Of a stretch of DNA of 64,000 bases, positions 8,124-17,252 are shown piece by piece (the first letter of the stretch is position 1; the number at the start of each line of letters is the position of its first letter). The notes under the pieces were generated by a model that saw nothing but the letters and a program-made list of their open reading frames with translations, had not been told where the DNA came from and ran no database searches. The DNA lies in contig NZ_CP087106.1 of the NCBI RefSeq assembly GCF_028583545.1, forward strand, positions 248,001-312,000, given 5' to 3'. The position numbers were made by a program, and so were the translations under genes. The DNA comes from Methylobacterium sp. NMS14P. GTDB lineage: Bacteria > Pseudomonadota > Alphaproteobacteria > Rhizobiales > Beijerinckiaceae.

Positions 8124-9608
8124 TCAGCCGACGGCGCGCGACGCCTCGCGAACCTGGCGGGTGGCCGCGTCGACCTGCTCGTTGGCCCGCGCGATCGCCG
8201 TCATGCCGCCCGCGATGGTCCCGACCCCGCGCGCGGCCGTGTGCATGCTGCCGGAGATCTCCTGGGTCACCGCCGACTGCTCCTCCACGGCGGCCGCGAT
8301 CGCCGCCGAGATCTCGTCGAGCGCCCGGATCGTGCCCTGGATCGAGCCGATCGCCGACACGGCCTCGCGCGTGGTCGCCTGCGTGGTCGTGATCTGGTCG
8401 CGGATCTGATCCGTGGCCTTGGCGGTCTGCTCGGCCAGCGCCTTCACCTCCGAGGCCACGACCGCGAAGCCCTTGCCGGCGGTCCCCGCCCGGGCCGCCT
8501 CGATCGTGGCGTTGAGCGCGAGCAGGTTGGTCTGGGCCGCGATGCCCTGGATCATGGTCACGACGTCGCCGATCTGCGCGGCCTGCCCGCTCAGGCCCTC
8601 GACGATCGTGCTGGTGTGCCGGGCCTGCTCGACGGCCTCCCCGGCCATCCGCGCGGCGTGGCTGACCTGCTGGCTGATCTCGCCCACCGAGGCCGACAGT
8701 TCCTCGGCGCCCGAGGCCACGCTCTGGATATCGCCGGAAACCCGCCCGGCGAGGTCGACCGCCTCCGCGGTCCGGCGGCTGGCGCCCTCGACCGCGGTGC
8801 CGATCGCGTCGAGATCGGCGCCGATCGCGCGCTGCGCCGCGACGCGCCGTTGGCGTTCCTGGACCTGCGCGGTGATGTCGGCGGCGAACTTGACCACCTT
8901 GAGGACGCAGCCGCTGGCATCGAGGATCGGGTTGTAGGTCGCCTGGATCCAGACGTCGCGGCCGCCCTTGGCGATGCGGCGGAACTCGCCGCCCGCGAAC
9001 ACGCCCCGGCCCAGGCGCTCCCAGAGCTCGCGGTAACCGGCGCTGGCCCGCTCGGCCGGGTCCACGAACAGGCCGTGGTGCTGGCCCCGGATCTCCTCCA
9101 GGCGATACCCCATCGTCTCGAGGAAGTTGCCGTTGGCCTCCAGGATCGTGCCGGTCGGATCGAAGGCGATCACGGCCTGCGAGCGGTGCAGCGCCGCGAT
9201 CTGACCGGCATAGTCGAGCATCTGCAGCTTCTGCGCCGTGACGTCGGACGCGAACTTGACGACCTTCACGACGCGGCCGGCGCGGTCGAGCACCGGGTTG
9301 TAGCTGGCCTGGACCCAGACGTAACGGCCGCCCTGGGCGATCCGCTTGAACTCGGCGACCTGATGGGTGCCCTGCCGCAGGGCGTCCCAGAACGCGCGGT
9401 ACTCGGGGCTGTCGCGGTGCGCCGCCTCGACGAACAGGGCGTCGCGCTGTCCCTGGATGTCGGGCAGGGCGTAGCCCATCATCGTCAGGAAATTGGCGTT
9501 GGCCGTGAGGATGGTGCCGTCCGGCTCGAACTCGATGACCGCTTGGGAGCGGTCGAGGGCGTCGAATTTCGCGGCCAGACCTTCACGACCGCGCAGGGCG
9601 CCGAACAT
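8124..9608 (-). CDS. soluble methyl-accepting chemotaxis protein with two PAS domains
   Basis: 494 residues from ATG 9608, behind GAGGGATGGG. An upstream in-frame ATG at 9629 is possible, and the frame stays open to 9725. No membrane segment. Two tandem PAS domains (about residues 10-125 and 130-250) repeat the same sequence pattern: [20 protein letters not shown] and [20 protein letters not shown], each ending VVKVVKFA.D(I/V)TAQ. The signalling domain (about 270-494) carries the invariant hairpin tip [19 protein letters not shown] and [17 protein letters not shown] domains of this type often bind haem or flavin to sense redox or energy state, which is an inference here. The receptor would signal to CheW/CheA, which are not in the window. 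Confidence 0.92.
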   Translation of the reverse strand: MFGALRGREGLAAKFDALDRSQAVIEFEPDGTILTANANFLTMMGYALPDIQGQRDALFVEAAHRDSPEYRAFWDALRQGTHQVAEFKRIAQGGRYVWVQASYNPVLDRAGRVVKVVKFASDVTAQKLQMLDYAGQIAALHRSQAVIAFDPTGTILEANGNFLETMGYRLEEIRGQHHGLFVDPAERASAGYRELWERLGRGVFAGGEFRRIAKGGRDVWIQATYNPILDASGCVLKVVKFAADITAQVQERQRRVAAQRAIGADLDAIGTAVEGASRRTAEAVDLAGRVSGDIQSVASGAEELSASVGEISQQVSHAARMAGEAVEQARHTSTIVEGLSGQAAQIGDVVTMIQGIAAQTNLLALNATIEAARAGTAGKGFAVVASEVKALAEQTAKATDQIRDQITTTQATTREAVSAIGSIQGTIRALDEISAAIAAAVEEQSAVTQEISGSMHTAARGVGTIAGGMTAIARANEQVDAATRQVREASRAVG

Positions 9609-10022
9609 GATCCCATCCCTCACTGTCATCGTCGATGATCCCGAGTATGGAAACTCGGTTCTTCTTGGGACCCGCCGCCGATCTATTGTCGTGCCGCAGC
9701 GCCGTCCGATAATGATTGCGCACAATCGTGAACGATGAATTAAGTCTCACCTGTCTCATCCGTCAGCTTTCAAAAGGTGCGGCGCAGTACGCGCGCACCG
9801 GACAGGTGAGAATGCACGCAATTCTTGACTTAATATCTTGAAATATTTGCAACCTTAAGTGTTAAACACAGCACCGAGATCCGTCAGTTTGCCGCGATCA
9901 GGTTGTGACGGAGTTCTCTATATTACGTAGAATTGGATTTTCGGTCTTCACGACTGGAGCGAGGCCCGCCGGCCCGACGCGACCCGGAGGCGACGCGCCC
10001 GCGAGATGCCGGCCCGGTCGGC
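9609..10022. other. AT-rich intergenic stretch upstream of the PAS chemoreceptor
   Basis: 414 bases between the chemoreceptor start and the end of the MocR gene, with no convincing reading frame. The core 9730-9945 is much richer in A and T than its surroundings and must contain the chemoreceptor promoter. An 11-base palindrome GTGTTAAACAC lies at 9859-9869. I could not identify a -35/-10 pair with correct spacing on the minus strand. Confidence 0.5.
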
Positions 10023-11462
10023 TCAGATGTAGGTCGAGGCGAGCGCCGGCGAACCTTCCAGCGCGTGGGCCAGCCTCTCCAGGCCGTGGGCGATCTGCTG
10101 CCGGGTCGAGGGGCCTCCGAGGCAGAGCCGGACGGCCTCGGGGGGCGCTCCGGCGACGCAGAAGGGATCGCTGCCGACCACCCCGAGACCCGCCGCGCGG
10201 CCGTGGCTGGCGAAGGCCGAGCGCGTCCACCCCGCCGGCAGGGTGATCCAGACATGGAAGGCGTGCGGGTCCGCGACGTAGGCCTCGGCTGGCAGCAGCG
10301 CGGCCGCGAGGCTCTGGCGCGCGGCCGATTCCGCGCGGACGAAGTCCACGATGGCGTCCGCCGTCCCGTCCATGATCCAGCGCGTCGTCAGCGCCGTCGA
10401 GATCGGCGACGCCATGACGGTCGCGGCGCGCAGGGCATCGCCGAGGGGCAGGGCGGCCCGCGCGCTCGGCGCGACCAGGAACGCCAAGCGGAGCCCGGCG
10501 CCCAGGCACTTCGCGACGCCCGCCACGTAGTAGGTGATCTCGGGCGCCAGTTCCGCGAAGCTCGGCGGCGGTGCCGGGCAGATCCGCGCGTAGGCATCGT
10601 CCTCGATGATGGTGACCGCGTAGCGGCGCGCGGTGGCGATGATGGCGTCGCGCCGCGGGCGGGACAGGGTCGCCGTGGTCGGGTTCTGCAGGAGCGGATT
10701 CAGGTAGAGGGCCTTCGGGGCGCCTCGGGTGCAGGCGGCCGCGAAGGCGTCGGGGTCGATCCCGTGCCGATCCATCGGCAGGCCGACGAGGCGTAGACCC
10801 CGATGCGCCGCGAGGGTCCGGATCCCCGGATAGGTGATGCGCTCGGCGCAGATGGTGTCGCCGGCCGCCGCGACCTGTCCCAGGATGCTGGACAGGGCGC
10901 TGTGCGCGCCCGGGCAGATCAGCAGGCGCTCGCGCGCCGCGGCGATACCGCGACCCGCGAGCCAGCGCAGGGCGGCCTCCTTGTCCGCCTCCGTCCCGCC
11001 GAAGCCCTGGTAGCGCAGCAGGTCGGCGAGAGTGCCGGACAGCTCCGCGAAGGACGACCGCATGCGGGCCTGCAGGCCCGGCAGGTCGGGCTCCGGGGGC
11101 AGGTTCATGGTGAAGTCGACCGGTCCCGGCCGCCGGGCCCGCGCGGCCTCGGCGGGGCGGGCCGTGTCCGCCGGGTCGACCACGAAGGTGCCCCGACCGA
11201 CCCGCCCCTCGATCAGGCCCCGCCTGTGGGCCTCGACATAGCCGCGGGACACGGTCGTGAAGTTGAGATCGAGCGTCGCGGCGAGCGCGCGCTGGGTCGG
11301 CAGGCGCGTGCCCGGCAGCAGGTGGCCGGTCCGGATATCGTCCGCCAGCGCGTCCGCGATGGCGAGGTAGTGGGGTTTGCCCCAGCGCCTGAGATCGGGG
11401 GTCCAGACATCGGGCGCGCCGCTCCGGTCGACGGACTGTCCTCCCCGCCCGCTCGCCTTCAT
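10023..11462 (-). CDS. MocR-type transcriptional regulator (GntR HTH plus aminotransferase domain)
   Basis: 479 residues from ATG 11462, with GGACGG just ahead; a TTG at 11495 is the first alternative. An N-terminal GntR winged helix (about 25-95) shows HYLAIADALADDIRTGHLLP, TRLPTQRALAATLDLNFTTV and VGRGTFV. The remainder is a fold-type I PLP aminotransferase-like domain with YLNPLLQNPTTATLS, IIEDDAYARI and the PLP lysine in AGVAKCLGAGLRLAF. MocR proteins bind PLP and a small amine-containing ligand and usually control a neighbouring, often divergent, operon. Here the divergent neighbour is the Nit1C cluster, 359 bases away, so it is a candidate regulator of that cluster or of itself. The ligand is unknown. 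Confidence 0.9.
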   Translation of the reverse strand: MKASGRGGQSVDRSGAPDVWTPDLRRWGKPHYLAIADALADDIRTGHLLPGTRLPTQRALAATLDLNFTTVSRGYVEAHRRGLIEGRVGRGTFVVDPADTARPAEAARARRPGPVDFTMNLPPEPDLPGLQARMRSSFAELSGTLADLLRYQGFGGTEADKEAALRWLAGRGIAAARERLLICPGAHSALSSILGQVAAAGDTICAERITYPGIRTLAAHRGLRLVGLPMDRHGIDPDAFAAACTRGAPKALYLNPLLQNPTTATLSRPRRDAIIATARRYAVTIIEDDAYARICPAPPPSFAELAPEITYYVAGVAKCLGAGLRLAFLVAPSARAALPLGDALRAATVMASPISTALTTRWIMDGTADAIVDFVRAESAARQSLAAALLPAEAYVADPHAFHVWITLPAGWTRSAFASHGRAAGLGVVGSDPFCVAGAPPEAVRLCLGGPSTRQQIAHGLERLAHALEGSPALASTYI

Positions 11463-11570
11463 CCGTCCAGCACCCGCGCCGAGAAATGCGATCAATGATC
11501 GATTGTATGGCTTGCAAGCACCGTACCGGGCTTCGCATCGCCTGTCACGGCCTCAACGATACATGCAATG

Positions 11571-11697
11571 CGTACAATATTCGACGCCGAAGCAACGGTA
11601 GTTTGGTTATGTTATGCGCACAATGTGGTGAGTAATTGTGCGACTTCGAATAGAGGCGCGTCGATCGGGCGATATTCATTGATGGCATAATTGTACG
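11571..11697. promoter_or_regulatory. four ATTGTRCG half-sites, probable regulator-binding region
   Basis: CGTACAAT at 11571-11578, CGCACAAT at 11617-11624, ATTGTGCG at 11635-11642 and ATTGTACG at 11690-11697. The inner pair is a perfect 8-base inverted repeat with a 10-base spacer (11617-11642), centred about 138 bases before the predicted start of transcription, a normal distance for a sigma-54 enhancer site. The outer pair is also inverted. The binding protein could be the MocR regulator or a sigma-54 activator encoded elsewhere; the sequence does not decide. Confidence 0.6.
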
Positions 11698-11741
11698 TAT
11701 CGTAGGGCGCGGGATTGAATGGATCCTTGATGGCGCCGATC

Positions 11742-11756
11742 TGGCACACCGCTTGC
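11742..11756 (+). promoter_or_regulatory. sigma-54 (-24/-12) promoter of the Nit1C cluster
   Basis: TGGCACACCGCTTGC matches the consensus TGGCAC-N5-TTGC at every fixed position, with the GG and GC elements correctly spaced. Transcription would begin near 11768, leaving a leader of about 54 bases with GAGGAG before the ATG at 11822. Sigma-54 control agrees with a nitrogen-acquisition role; in the Pseudomonas Nit1C cluster a sigma-54 activator gene (nitA) is part of the cluster, whereas none is seen here. Confidence 0.85.
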
Positions 11757-11821
11757 CATCCTCTTGGCTGATCGCGCGCGGCGCCGACTGCCGCGGTCCA
11801 GACCATCGAGGAGCGTGAGCA

Positions 11822-12304
11822 ATGCCTGCCGTGAACCGCGAGCCGCACAAGAAGGGCGACGTCCTGGTCGACTACGAGGAGAAGGTCTTCGAGGACGTGA
11901 AGGCCGAACCGGGCCAGAAGGCCCTCGTCACCTTCCACACCGTGGCGTTCGAGGGCTCGATCGGCCTGGTCAACCTGCTCCAGGCCACCCGCCTGCAGCG
12001 GAAGGGCTTCGAGACCTCGATCCTGCTCTACGGCCCGGGCATCACCCTCGGCGTCCAGCGCGGCTTCCCGCGGCTCGGCGACGAGGCCTTCCCGGGCCAT
12101 CTCAACTTCAACAACCAGCTCGAGAAGTTCATGGCCGAGGGCGGCAAGGTCTACGCCTGCCGCTTCTCGACCCAGGCCCTGTACGGGCACGGCGAGGCGG
12201 CCTTCATCGAGGGTATTCGCATGATCAACCCCCTCGACGTGCTCGACTGCATCCTCCTGCACAAGCGCGACAACGCGGTGATCATCGACACCTGGACCGT
12301 CTGA
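11822..12304 (+). CDS. nitB: MSMEG_0572/Sll0783 family nitrogen-starvation response protein
   Basis: 160 residues, ATG 11822 preceded by GAGGAGCGTGAGCA. The sequence ([54 protein letters not shown] and the closing VIIDTWTV) is the conserved small DsrE-like protein that opens Nit1C clusters in cyanobacteria, mycobacteria and proteobacteria. Its biochemical role is unknown; in cyanobacteria the homologue is induced by nitrogen starvation. It is the first gene behind the sigma-54 promoter and lies 69 bases before the nitrilase gene. The symbol follows Pseudomonas usage. Confidence 0.9.
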   Translation: MPAVNREPHKKGDVLVDYEEKVFEDVKAEPGQKALVTFHTVAFEGSIGLVNLLQATRLQRKGFETSILLYGPGITLGVQRGFPRLGDEAFPGHLNFNNQLEKFMAEGGKVYACRFSTQALYGHGEAAFIEGIRMINPLDVLDCILLHKRDNAVIIDTWTV

Positions 12305-12373
12305 CGACCGCGCCAACGCTCCCGGCGGCCGCGCGGGACGCGCGCAGCCGCTGGCTCAGCCGGAGGACAACCC

Positions 12374-13450
12374 ATGTCAGAGACCCGGATCGTGCGGGCT
12401 GCCGCGATCCAGATCGCGCCGGACCTCGACCGCCCGGACGGCACCCTGGAACGCGTCCTCAACGCGGTCGGCGAGGCCGCCGCCAAGGGCGCGCGCTTCA
12501 TGGTCTTCCCCGAGACCTTCGTGCCCTACTACCCCTACTTCTCGTTCGTCCTCCCGCCGGCGCTCCAGGGGGCCGAGCACCTGCGCCTCTACGAGCGCGC
12601 GGTCGCCGTGCCGGGACCGGTGACGCAGGCGGTCGCGGCGGCCGCGCGGCGCCACGGCGCCGTGATCGTGCTGGGGGTGAACGAGCGCGACCACGGCTCG
12701 CTCTACAACGCGCAGCTGATCTTCGACGCGGACGGCGCCCTGAAGCTCAAGCGCCGGAAGATCACCCCGACCTACCACGAGCGCATGATCTGGGGGCAGG
12801 GCGACGGCGCCGGCCTCGCCGTCGTCGAGACGGCGGTCGGTCGCGTGGGGGCGCTCGCCTGCTGGGAGCACTACAACCCGCTCGCCCGCTACGCCCTCAT
12901 GGCGCGCCACGAGGAGATCCACGCCGCGCAGTTCCCGGGCTCCCTCGTCGGCCAGATCTTCGCCGACCAGTTGGAGGTGACGATCCGCCACCACGCCCTG
13001 GAGGCGGCCTGCTTCGTGGTCAACGCCACGGGATGGCTCACCGACGAGCAGGTCGCGCAGGTCTGCCCGGACGAGCGCCTGCGCGGCGCCTGCCGGGGCG
13101 GCAACTGCACCGCCATCGTGTCGCCCGAGGGCAAGCACCTCGCCGATCCTCTCGGGCCGGGCGAGGGCATCCTGATCGCCGACATGGACCTCGCGCTGGT
13201 GACCAAGCGCAAGCGGATGATGGATTCGGTCGGCCACTACGCGCGGCCCGAACTCCTCAGCCTGCTCCACGACGACCGCCCGGCCGCCACCGTGCAGCGG
13301 CCGGCCCGTTCGCAGACCGCCCCCCGGAGCCTCGACCATGAGCAGCAGCCCGCTTCCGACGCGCCTTCCCGCGTCTCCGCCGGTCCCGACGGGCCTGATC
13401 GGGATGCCGACGGAGCGCCTGATCAACGCGTTGCAGTCCTACGGCGTTAG
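12374..13450 (+). CDS. nitC: Nit6803-family nitrilase
   Basis: 358 residues, ATG 12374 after GGAGGACAACCC. The nitrilase triad is intact: Glu47 ([13 protein letters not shown]), Lys129 ([12 protein letters not shown]) and Cys163 ([15 protein letters not shown]). Other family blocks include [16 protein letters not shown] and [18 protein letters not shown]. Enzymes of this subgroup hydrolyse nitriles such as fumaronitrile in vitro, and this gene is required for growth on cyanide in Pseudomonas, where cyanide itself may not be the direct substrate. The protein is normally about 320-335 residues long. Here the last 37 codons run into the next gene, giving an unusual 113-base overlap, so the tail beyond about residue 325 is probably a non-conserved extension. 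Confidence 0.93.
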   Translation: MSETRIVRAAAIQIAPDLDRPDGTLERVLNAVGEAAAKGARFMVFPETFVPYYPYFSFVLPPALQGAEHLRLYERAVAVPGPVTQAVAAAARRHGAVIVLGVNERDHGSLYNAQLIFDADGALKLKRRKITPTYHERMIWGQGDGAGLAVVETAVGRVGALACWEHYNPLARYALMARHEEIHAAQFPGSLVGQIFADQLEVTIRHHALEAACFVVNATGWLTDEQVAQVCPDERLRGACRGGNCTAIVSPEGKHLADPLGPGEGILIADMDLALVTKRKRMMDSVGHYARPELLSLLHDDRPAATVQRPARSQTAPRSLDHEQQPASDAPSRVSAGPDGPDRDADGAPDQRVAVLRR

Positions 13451-14507
13451 GCTCGCCGACAGCCGCGCCGGAGCGCCGAGCCGCCGCGGCGGCGCCGGCC
13501 CGTCGGACCACAAGGCGATGACCATCGCGGGTCGCACCGTGATGGTGCCGGTCCACACCGAGGCCGCCTTCGACTCGCCCTTCCTCGTGCGCCCGCCGGA
13601 CGCGGACGGGATCGCGGTGATCGAGCACGCGGGCGTCGTGGTCGGCCGCGTCACCTTCCCGGGCCGCCCGCGCTTCTACGCCCTCTCCACCTTCGACGGC
13701 GTGCCTTACGCGAAGATCGCGGTGCTGCACGGCCGCGACGTCCTCGCCACCACGGTGCTGCAGACCTGCATCCGCTACCAGAGCCGCGCCAAGACCTGCC
13801 AGTTCTGCTCGATCGGCCAGTCGCTGGCCGCCGGGCGCACCGTGGCGCGCAAGACGCCCGAGCAGCTGGCCGAGGTCGCCCGCGCCGCCGTGCTGCTCGA
13901 CGGCGTGAAGCACATGGTCATGACCACCGGCACGCCGAACGCCACCGACCGGGGGGCCGCGATCCTGTGCGAGAGCGCCTTCGCGGTGAAGGCCGCCGTC
14001 GACCTGCCGATCCAGGCGCAGTGCGAGCCGCCCGACGACGACCGCTGGTTCGAGCGGATGCGGGCCTCGGGCGTCGACGCGCTCGGCATGCACCTGGAGG
14101 CGGTCACGCCCGAGGTGCGGGCGCGCATCATGCCCGGCAAGGCGAGCGTGCCGCTGGAGCGCTACTACGACGCCTTCGCGGCGGCCGTTCCGGTCTTCGG
14201 GCGCGGCCAGGTCTCCACCTACATCCTCGCCGGACTCGGCGACGCGCCGGAGGCGATCCTGGCCATGGCCGACCGGTTGATCGCGATGGGCGTCTACCCG
14301 TTCGTGGTGCCCTTCGTGCCGATCTCCGGCACGCCGCTGGAGAGCCATCCGGCGCCCGGACCGGACTTCATGCACGCCGTCCTGAGGCCGCTCGCGGAGA
14401 TGCTGGGGCGGGCGAACCTGCGCTCCGCCGACATCAAGGCCGGCTGCGGGCGGTGCGGCGCCTGCTCGGCGCTCTCCACCTACGAGCGCGCGGTCGGGGC
14501 GGCGTGA
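13338..14507 (+). CDS. nitD: MSMEG_0568-family radical SAM protein
   Basis: 389 residues from ATG 13338, eight bases behind GGAG; a second ATG at 13404 is less likely. The central cluster motif is Cys144-x9-Cys154-x2-Cys157 ([19 protein letters not shown]), longer than the canonical CxxxCxxC and typical for this family. A C-terminal Cys370-x2-Cys373-x2-Cys376 ([11 protein letters not shown]) may ligate a second iron-sulfur cluster. The conserved block [13 protein letters not shown] precedes the barrel. The reaction is unknown. The stop overlaps the next start as TGATG, so it is coupled to the GNAT gene. Confidence 0.92.
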   Translation: MSSSPLPTRLPASPPVPTGLIGMPTERLINALQSYGVRLADSRAGAPSRRGGAGPSDHKAMTIAGRTVMVPVHTEAAFDSPFLVRPPDADGIAVIEHAGVVVGRVTFPGRPRFYALSTFDGVPYAKIAVLHGRDVLATTVLQTCIRYQSRAKTCQFCSIGQSLAAGRTVARKTPEQLAEVARAAVLLDGVKHMVMTTGTPNATDRGAAILCESAFAVKAAVDLPIQAQCEPPDDDRWFERMRASGVDALGMHLEAVTPEVRARIMPGKASVPLERYYDAFAAAVPVFGRGQVSTYILAGLGDAPEAILAMADRLIAMGVYPFVVPFVPISGTPLESHPAPGPDFMHAVLRPLAEMLGRANLRSADIKAGCGRCGACSALSTYERAVGAA

Positions 14508-15049
14508 TGTTCGACCCCGTACCGCCGTACCGGCCCAGCCACTTCCGGGTGAAGTTCGCGGTCGCGCCGTGGGAGCGGCGCGCCTGCGCGGCCCTGCGCC
14601 GGCAGGTCTTCTGCGCGGAACAGGAGATCTTCGCCGAGGACGACCGCGACGCGATCGACGCGCACGCCATCCCGATCTGCGCCCTCTCGACGCTCGGCGG
14701 CGACGCGGATGCCGTCGTCGGCACCGTGCGGATCCACGAAGACCGGGCGCGGCCCGGGACGTGGTGGGGCTCGCGCCTGGCGGTCGCCAAGCCCTTCCGC
14801 GGCGCCGCCGCCCTCGGCACCGGGCTCATCCGGGTCGCGGTGTCCTCGGCCCACGCGCGGGGCTGCACGCGCTTCCTCGCGCACGTGCAGGCGGGCAACG
14901 TCGCGCTGTTCGAGGCCCTGCACTGGGACAGCCTCGACGCCCTGGACCTGCATGGGCGGCCCCACCGCCTGATGGAGGCGGATCTCGCGGCCTACCCGCC
15001 GATGCACGATCCCGAGCACGGCCTCCTCACCTTCCGCAGGGCCGCGTGA
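14507..15049 (+). CDS. nitE: MSMEG_0567-family GNAT N-acetyltransferase
   Basis: 180 residues, ATG 14507 overlapping the upstream stop by one base. GNAT fold: RRACAALRRQVFCAEQEIF, then VVGTVRIHED, LAVAKPFRGAAALGTGLIR (the acetyl-CoA-binding loop region) and ARGCTRFLAHVQAGNVALFE. The family is found almost only in Nit1C clusters, where the substrate is not known. The downstream gene starts at a GTG that overlaps this stop codon by four bases, so expression is coupled. Confidence 0.9.
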   Translation: MFDPVPPYRPSHFRVKFAVAPWERRACAALRRQVFCAEQEIFAEDDRDAIDAHAIPICALSTLGGDADAVVGTVRIHEDRARPGTWWGSRLAVAKPFRGAAALGTGLIRVAVSSAHARGCTRFLAHVQAGNVALFEALHWDSLDALDLHGRPHRLMEADLAAYPPMHDPEHGLLTFRRAA

Positions 15050-16041
15050 CCGCCGCGGTCGACATCCGGGCGCTGGCCCGCCAGATCCGCGAGGCCCGCG
15101 GGGTCGGCCACAAGCGCGACATCGACGCCGTGGTGCGGCGGCTCGGGCTCGGGAGCCGGCACGCGGCCGTGCCGGTCGGCGACGATTGCGCGGCGATCCC
15201 CGACGGCGACGGGCACCTGTTGCTGGCCATCGAGGGCTTCCTCGACAGCTTCGTGGCCGACGATCCGTACTTCGCCGGTTATTGCGGGGTCATGGTCAAC
15301 CTGAGCGACGTCGCCGCCATGGGCGGCCGCCCGCTCGCCGTCGTCGACGCGCTCTGGGCCCGGGAGGCCGGGGCCGCCGACCCGATCCTGGCCGGCCTGT
15401 CCGACGCCGCCGCGCTCTACGGCGTCCCGGTGGTGGGCGGCCACACCAACACGCGCGCCGCCGCCGGCAACCTCGCGGTCGCGGTGCTCGGCCGGGCGGG
15501 ACCGCGCCTCCTGACGAGCTTCGACGCCGCGCCCGGCGACGACCTCGTCGCCGCCATCGACCTGCGCGGGCGCTTCCGCGACCCGCACCCGTACTGGGAC
15601 GCCTCGACCGGGGCGCCGGGCGCGCGGCTGCGCGGCGACCTCGCGCTGCTGCCGGGCCTCGCCGAGGACGGCCTGGCCCGCGCCGCGAAGGACATCAGCA
15701 TGGCCGGGATCGTCGGCACGGCCCTGATGCTGCTCGAGTGCTCGGGCGTGGGCGGCGCCATCGACCTCGACGCGATCCCGAGACCCGCCCACGCCCCGCT
15801 CGCGCGCTGGCTGACGGCCTTCCCCAGCTTCGGCTACCTCGTCAGCGTGCGCCCCGACCGCACGGCGGCCGTGGTCGCGCGCTTCGCCGAGCGCGGCATC
15901 GCGGCGGCCCGGATCGGGAGCCTCGACGCCGGCCGGGTCGCCCGGGTGCGGGCCTCGGGCGGCGCCGAGGCCGTCGTCTGGGACTTCGCCGCCGACCCGC
16001 TGACCGGCTGCGGCCGGGCCGGCGCGGAGGCCGCGCCGTGA
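15046..16041 (+). CDS. nitF: Sll0787-family AIR-synthase-like protein
   Basis: 331 residues, GTG 15046 (GTGA overlap with the previous stop). The ATP-grasp-unrelated PurM/ThiL-type fold is evident from VPVGDDCAAIPDGDGHLLLA, NLSDVAAMGGRPLAVVD, VVGGHTNTRAAAGNLAVAVL and LARAAKDISMAGIVGTALML. Relatives (PurM, ThiL, SelD, HypE) activate a substrate with ATP. In Nit1C clusters the substrate is unknown, but an ATP-dependent cyclisation or amide activation of a nitrile-derived product is a reasonable guess. The downstream glycosyltransferase also begins with a GTGA overlap. Confidence 0.9.
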   Translation: MTAAVDIRALARQIREARGVGHKRDIDAVVRRLGLGSRHAAVPVGDDCAAIPDGDGHLLLAIEGFLDSFVADDPYFAGYCGVMVNLSDVAAMGGRPLAVVDALWAREAGAADPILAGLSDAAALYGVPVVGGHTNTRAAAGNLAVAVLGRAGPRLLTSFDAAPGDDLVAAIDLRGRFRDPHPYWDASTGAPGARLRGDLALLPGLAEDGLARAAKDISMAGIVGTALMLLECSGVGGAIDLDAIPRPAHAPLARWLTAFPSFGYLVSVRPDRTAAVVARFAERGIAAARIGSLDAGRVARVRASGGAEAVVWDFAADPLTGCGRAGAEAAP

Positions 16042-17252
16042 CGGCCCTGCGGATCGCGATCCTGACCCATTCCACGAACCCGCGCGGCGGCGTCGCCCAC
16101 TGCCTCGCCCTCGCCGAGGCCCTGTGCGCCCTCGGCCACGCGGCGGTGGTGCACGCGCCCGACCCGGCGGGCCGCGGCTTCTACCGGGACGCGACCTGTC
16201 CCACCGTGGGGGTAGCGGCCGAGCCGGTAACCGGCGGCACCGTCGACCTCGTGCGGGCCCGCATCCACGACTACCTGCGCCACTTCGCGAGCCCGGCGGC
16301 CCGCGATTTCGACGCCTTCCACGCCCATGACGGGATCGGCGGCAACGCCCTCGCGACGCTGAGGAACCGGCGCCTGATCCCGGGCTTCGTCCGCACCGTG
16401 CACCACGTCGACGATTTCGCCGACCCCCAGCTCGCGTCGTGGCAGGACCGCGCGATCCGCGAGGCCGGCCGGCTGCTCTGCGTCAGCCGCCTCTGGGCCG
16501 ACTGGATCCGCGACGGCTTCGGTGCCGAGGCCGGGATCGTCGGGAACGGGGTCGACCTGTCGGTCTACCGGCCCGCGCCGCCCGGGGCGGGCCTGGCGGT
16601 CCGGGACCGCTGGGATCTCGGCCCGGGGCCGATCATCCTGAGCGTCGGCGGGTTCGAGGCGCGCAAGAACGCGCTCGGCATCGTGGCGGCCTTCGCGCGC
16701 CTGCGGGCGCAGCGCCCCGACGCGCAACTCGTCGTGGCCGGAGGCGCCTCGCTCCTCGACCACGCCGCCTACCGCGACCGCTGCCGCGCGGCGCTGGCCG
16801 AAGCGAGTCTCGACGTCGGCCGCGGCGCGGCGGTCGTCGCGACGGGCCCGGTCCCGCAGGCGGACATGCCGGCGCTCTACCGGGCCGCGGACCTGCTGGC
16901 CTTCCCGTCCTGGACGGAGGGCTTCGGCCTGTGCGTGCTGGAGGCCATGGCCTGCGGCACGCCCGCGATCGTCTCCGACCGGCCGCCCTTCACCGAGTAC
17001 CTGACGCCGACCGACGCGCTGTTCGTCGATCCCGCCGACCCTGACGGCATCGCGGACGCCATGGCGGCGGCGCTGGAGCCGCGGACCCGCGCCCGGCTGC
17101 GGGCCGCGGGACTGACGCGCGCGGCCGCCCATTCCTGGCGCGCCTGCGCCGCGCGCCACCTCGACGCCTACGCCGCCTGCGCCCGCGGCGCGGCCCCCGG
17201 GCGCCGCCAGTCTCCCGCCGGTCCGGCAGCGCTCACGGAGTTCGAGCCATGA
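16038..17252 (+). CDS. MSMEG_0565-family glycosyltransferase
   Basis: 404 residues, GTG 16038. GT4-type: N-terminal ILTHSTNPRGGVAHCLALAE, the first Rossmann domain with VRTVHHVDDFADP and GIVGNGVDLSVYRP, then ILSVGGFEARKNALGIV and the donor-binding FPSWTEGFGLCVLEAMACGTP with the E-x7-E glutamates. This family is restricted to Nit1C clusters and may correspond to nitG of Pseudomonas, though I am not certain of that name. The acceptor is unknown; a glycosylated small molecule made from the nitrilase/AIR-synthase product is conceivable. The stop overlaps the ATG of the flavoprotein by four bases. Confidence 0.9.
   Translation: MTALRIAILTHSTNPRGGVAHCLALAEALCALGHAAVVHAPDPAGRGFYRDATCPTVGVAAEPVTGGTVDLVRARIHDYLRHFASPAARDFDAFHAHDGIGGNALATLRNRRLIPGFVRTVHHVDDFADPQLASWQDRAIREAGRLLCVSRLWADWIRDGFGAEAGIVGNGVDLSVYRPAPPGAGLAVRDRWDLGPGPIILSVGGFEARKNALGIVAAFARLRAQRPDAQLVVAGGASLLDHAAYRDRCRAALAEASLDVGRGAAVVATGPVPQADMPALYRAADLLAFPSWTEGFGLCVLEAMACGTPAIVSDRPPFTEYLTPTDALFVDPADPDGIADAMAAALEPRTRARLRAAGLTRAAAHSWRACAARHLDAYAACARGAAPGRRQSPAGPAALTEFEP

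Larger units (their letters stand above)
11463..11821. other. divergent control region between MocR gene and Nit1C cluster
   Basis: 359 bases, AT-rich for this genome and without a credible gene. It holds a sigma-54 promoter close to the cluster and four ATTGTRCG half-sites, listed separately. A fifth, one-mismatch half-site (ATTGTATG) lies at 11502-11509 near the MocR start. An interrupted mirror arrangement is also present: ACGATAC at 11556-11562 and GTACAAT at 11572-11578 recur as ATTGTAC then GTATCGT at 11690-11703. Confidence 0.7.

Noticed and set aside
6299..8409. Open frames on both strands across the VOC and duplicated membrane genes
   Set aside because: Composition is Arg/Pro-rich with no domains; they cover recognisable genes in other frames.
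8241..9638. 465-codon plus-strand frame opposite the chemoreceptor
   Set aside because: Antisense of the PAS-MCP gene with repetitive Leu/Gly/Asp composition and no family.
11617..11632. NtrC-type site (GCACC-N5-GGTGC) within the Nit1C control region
   Set aside because: Only GCAC and part of GGTG fit; the spacing is off by one, so the stronger reading is the ATTGTRCG inverted repeat.
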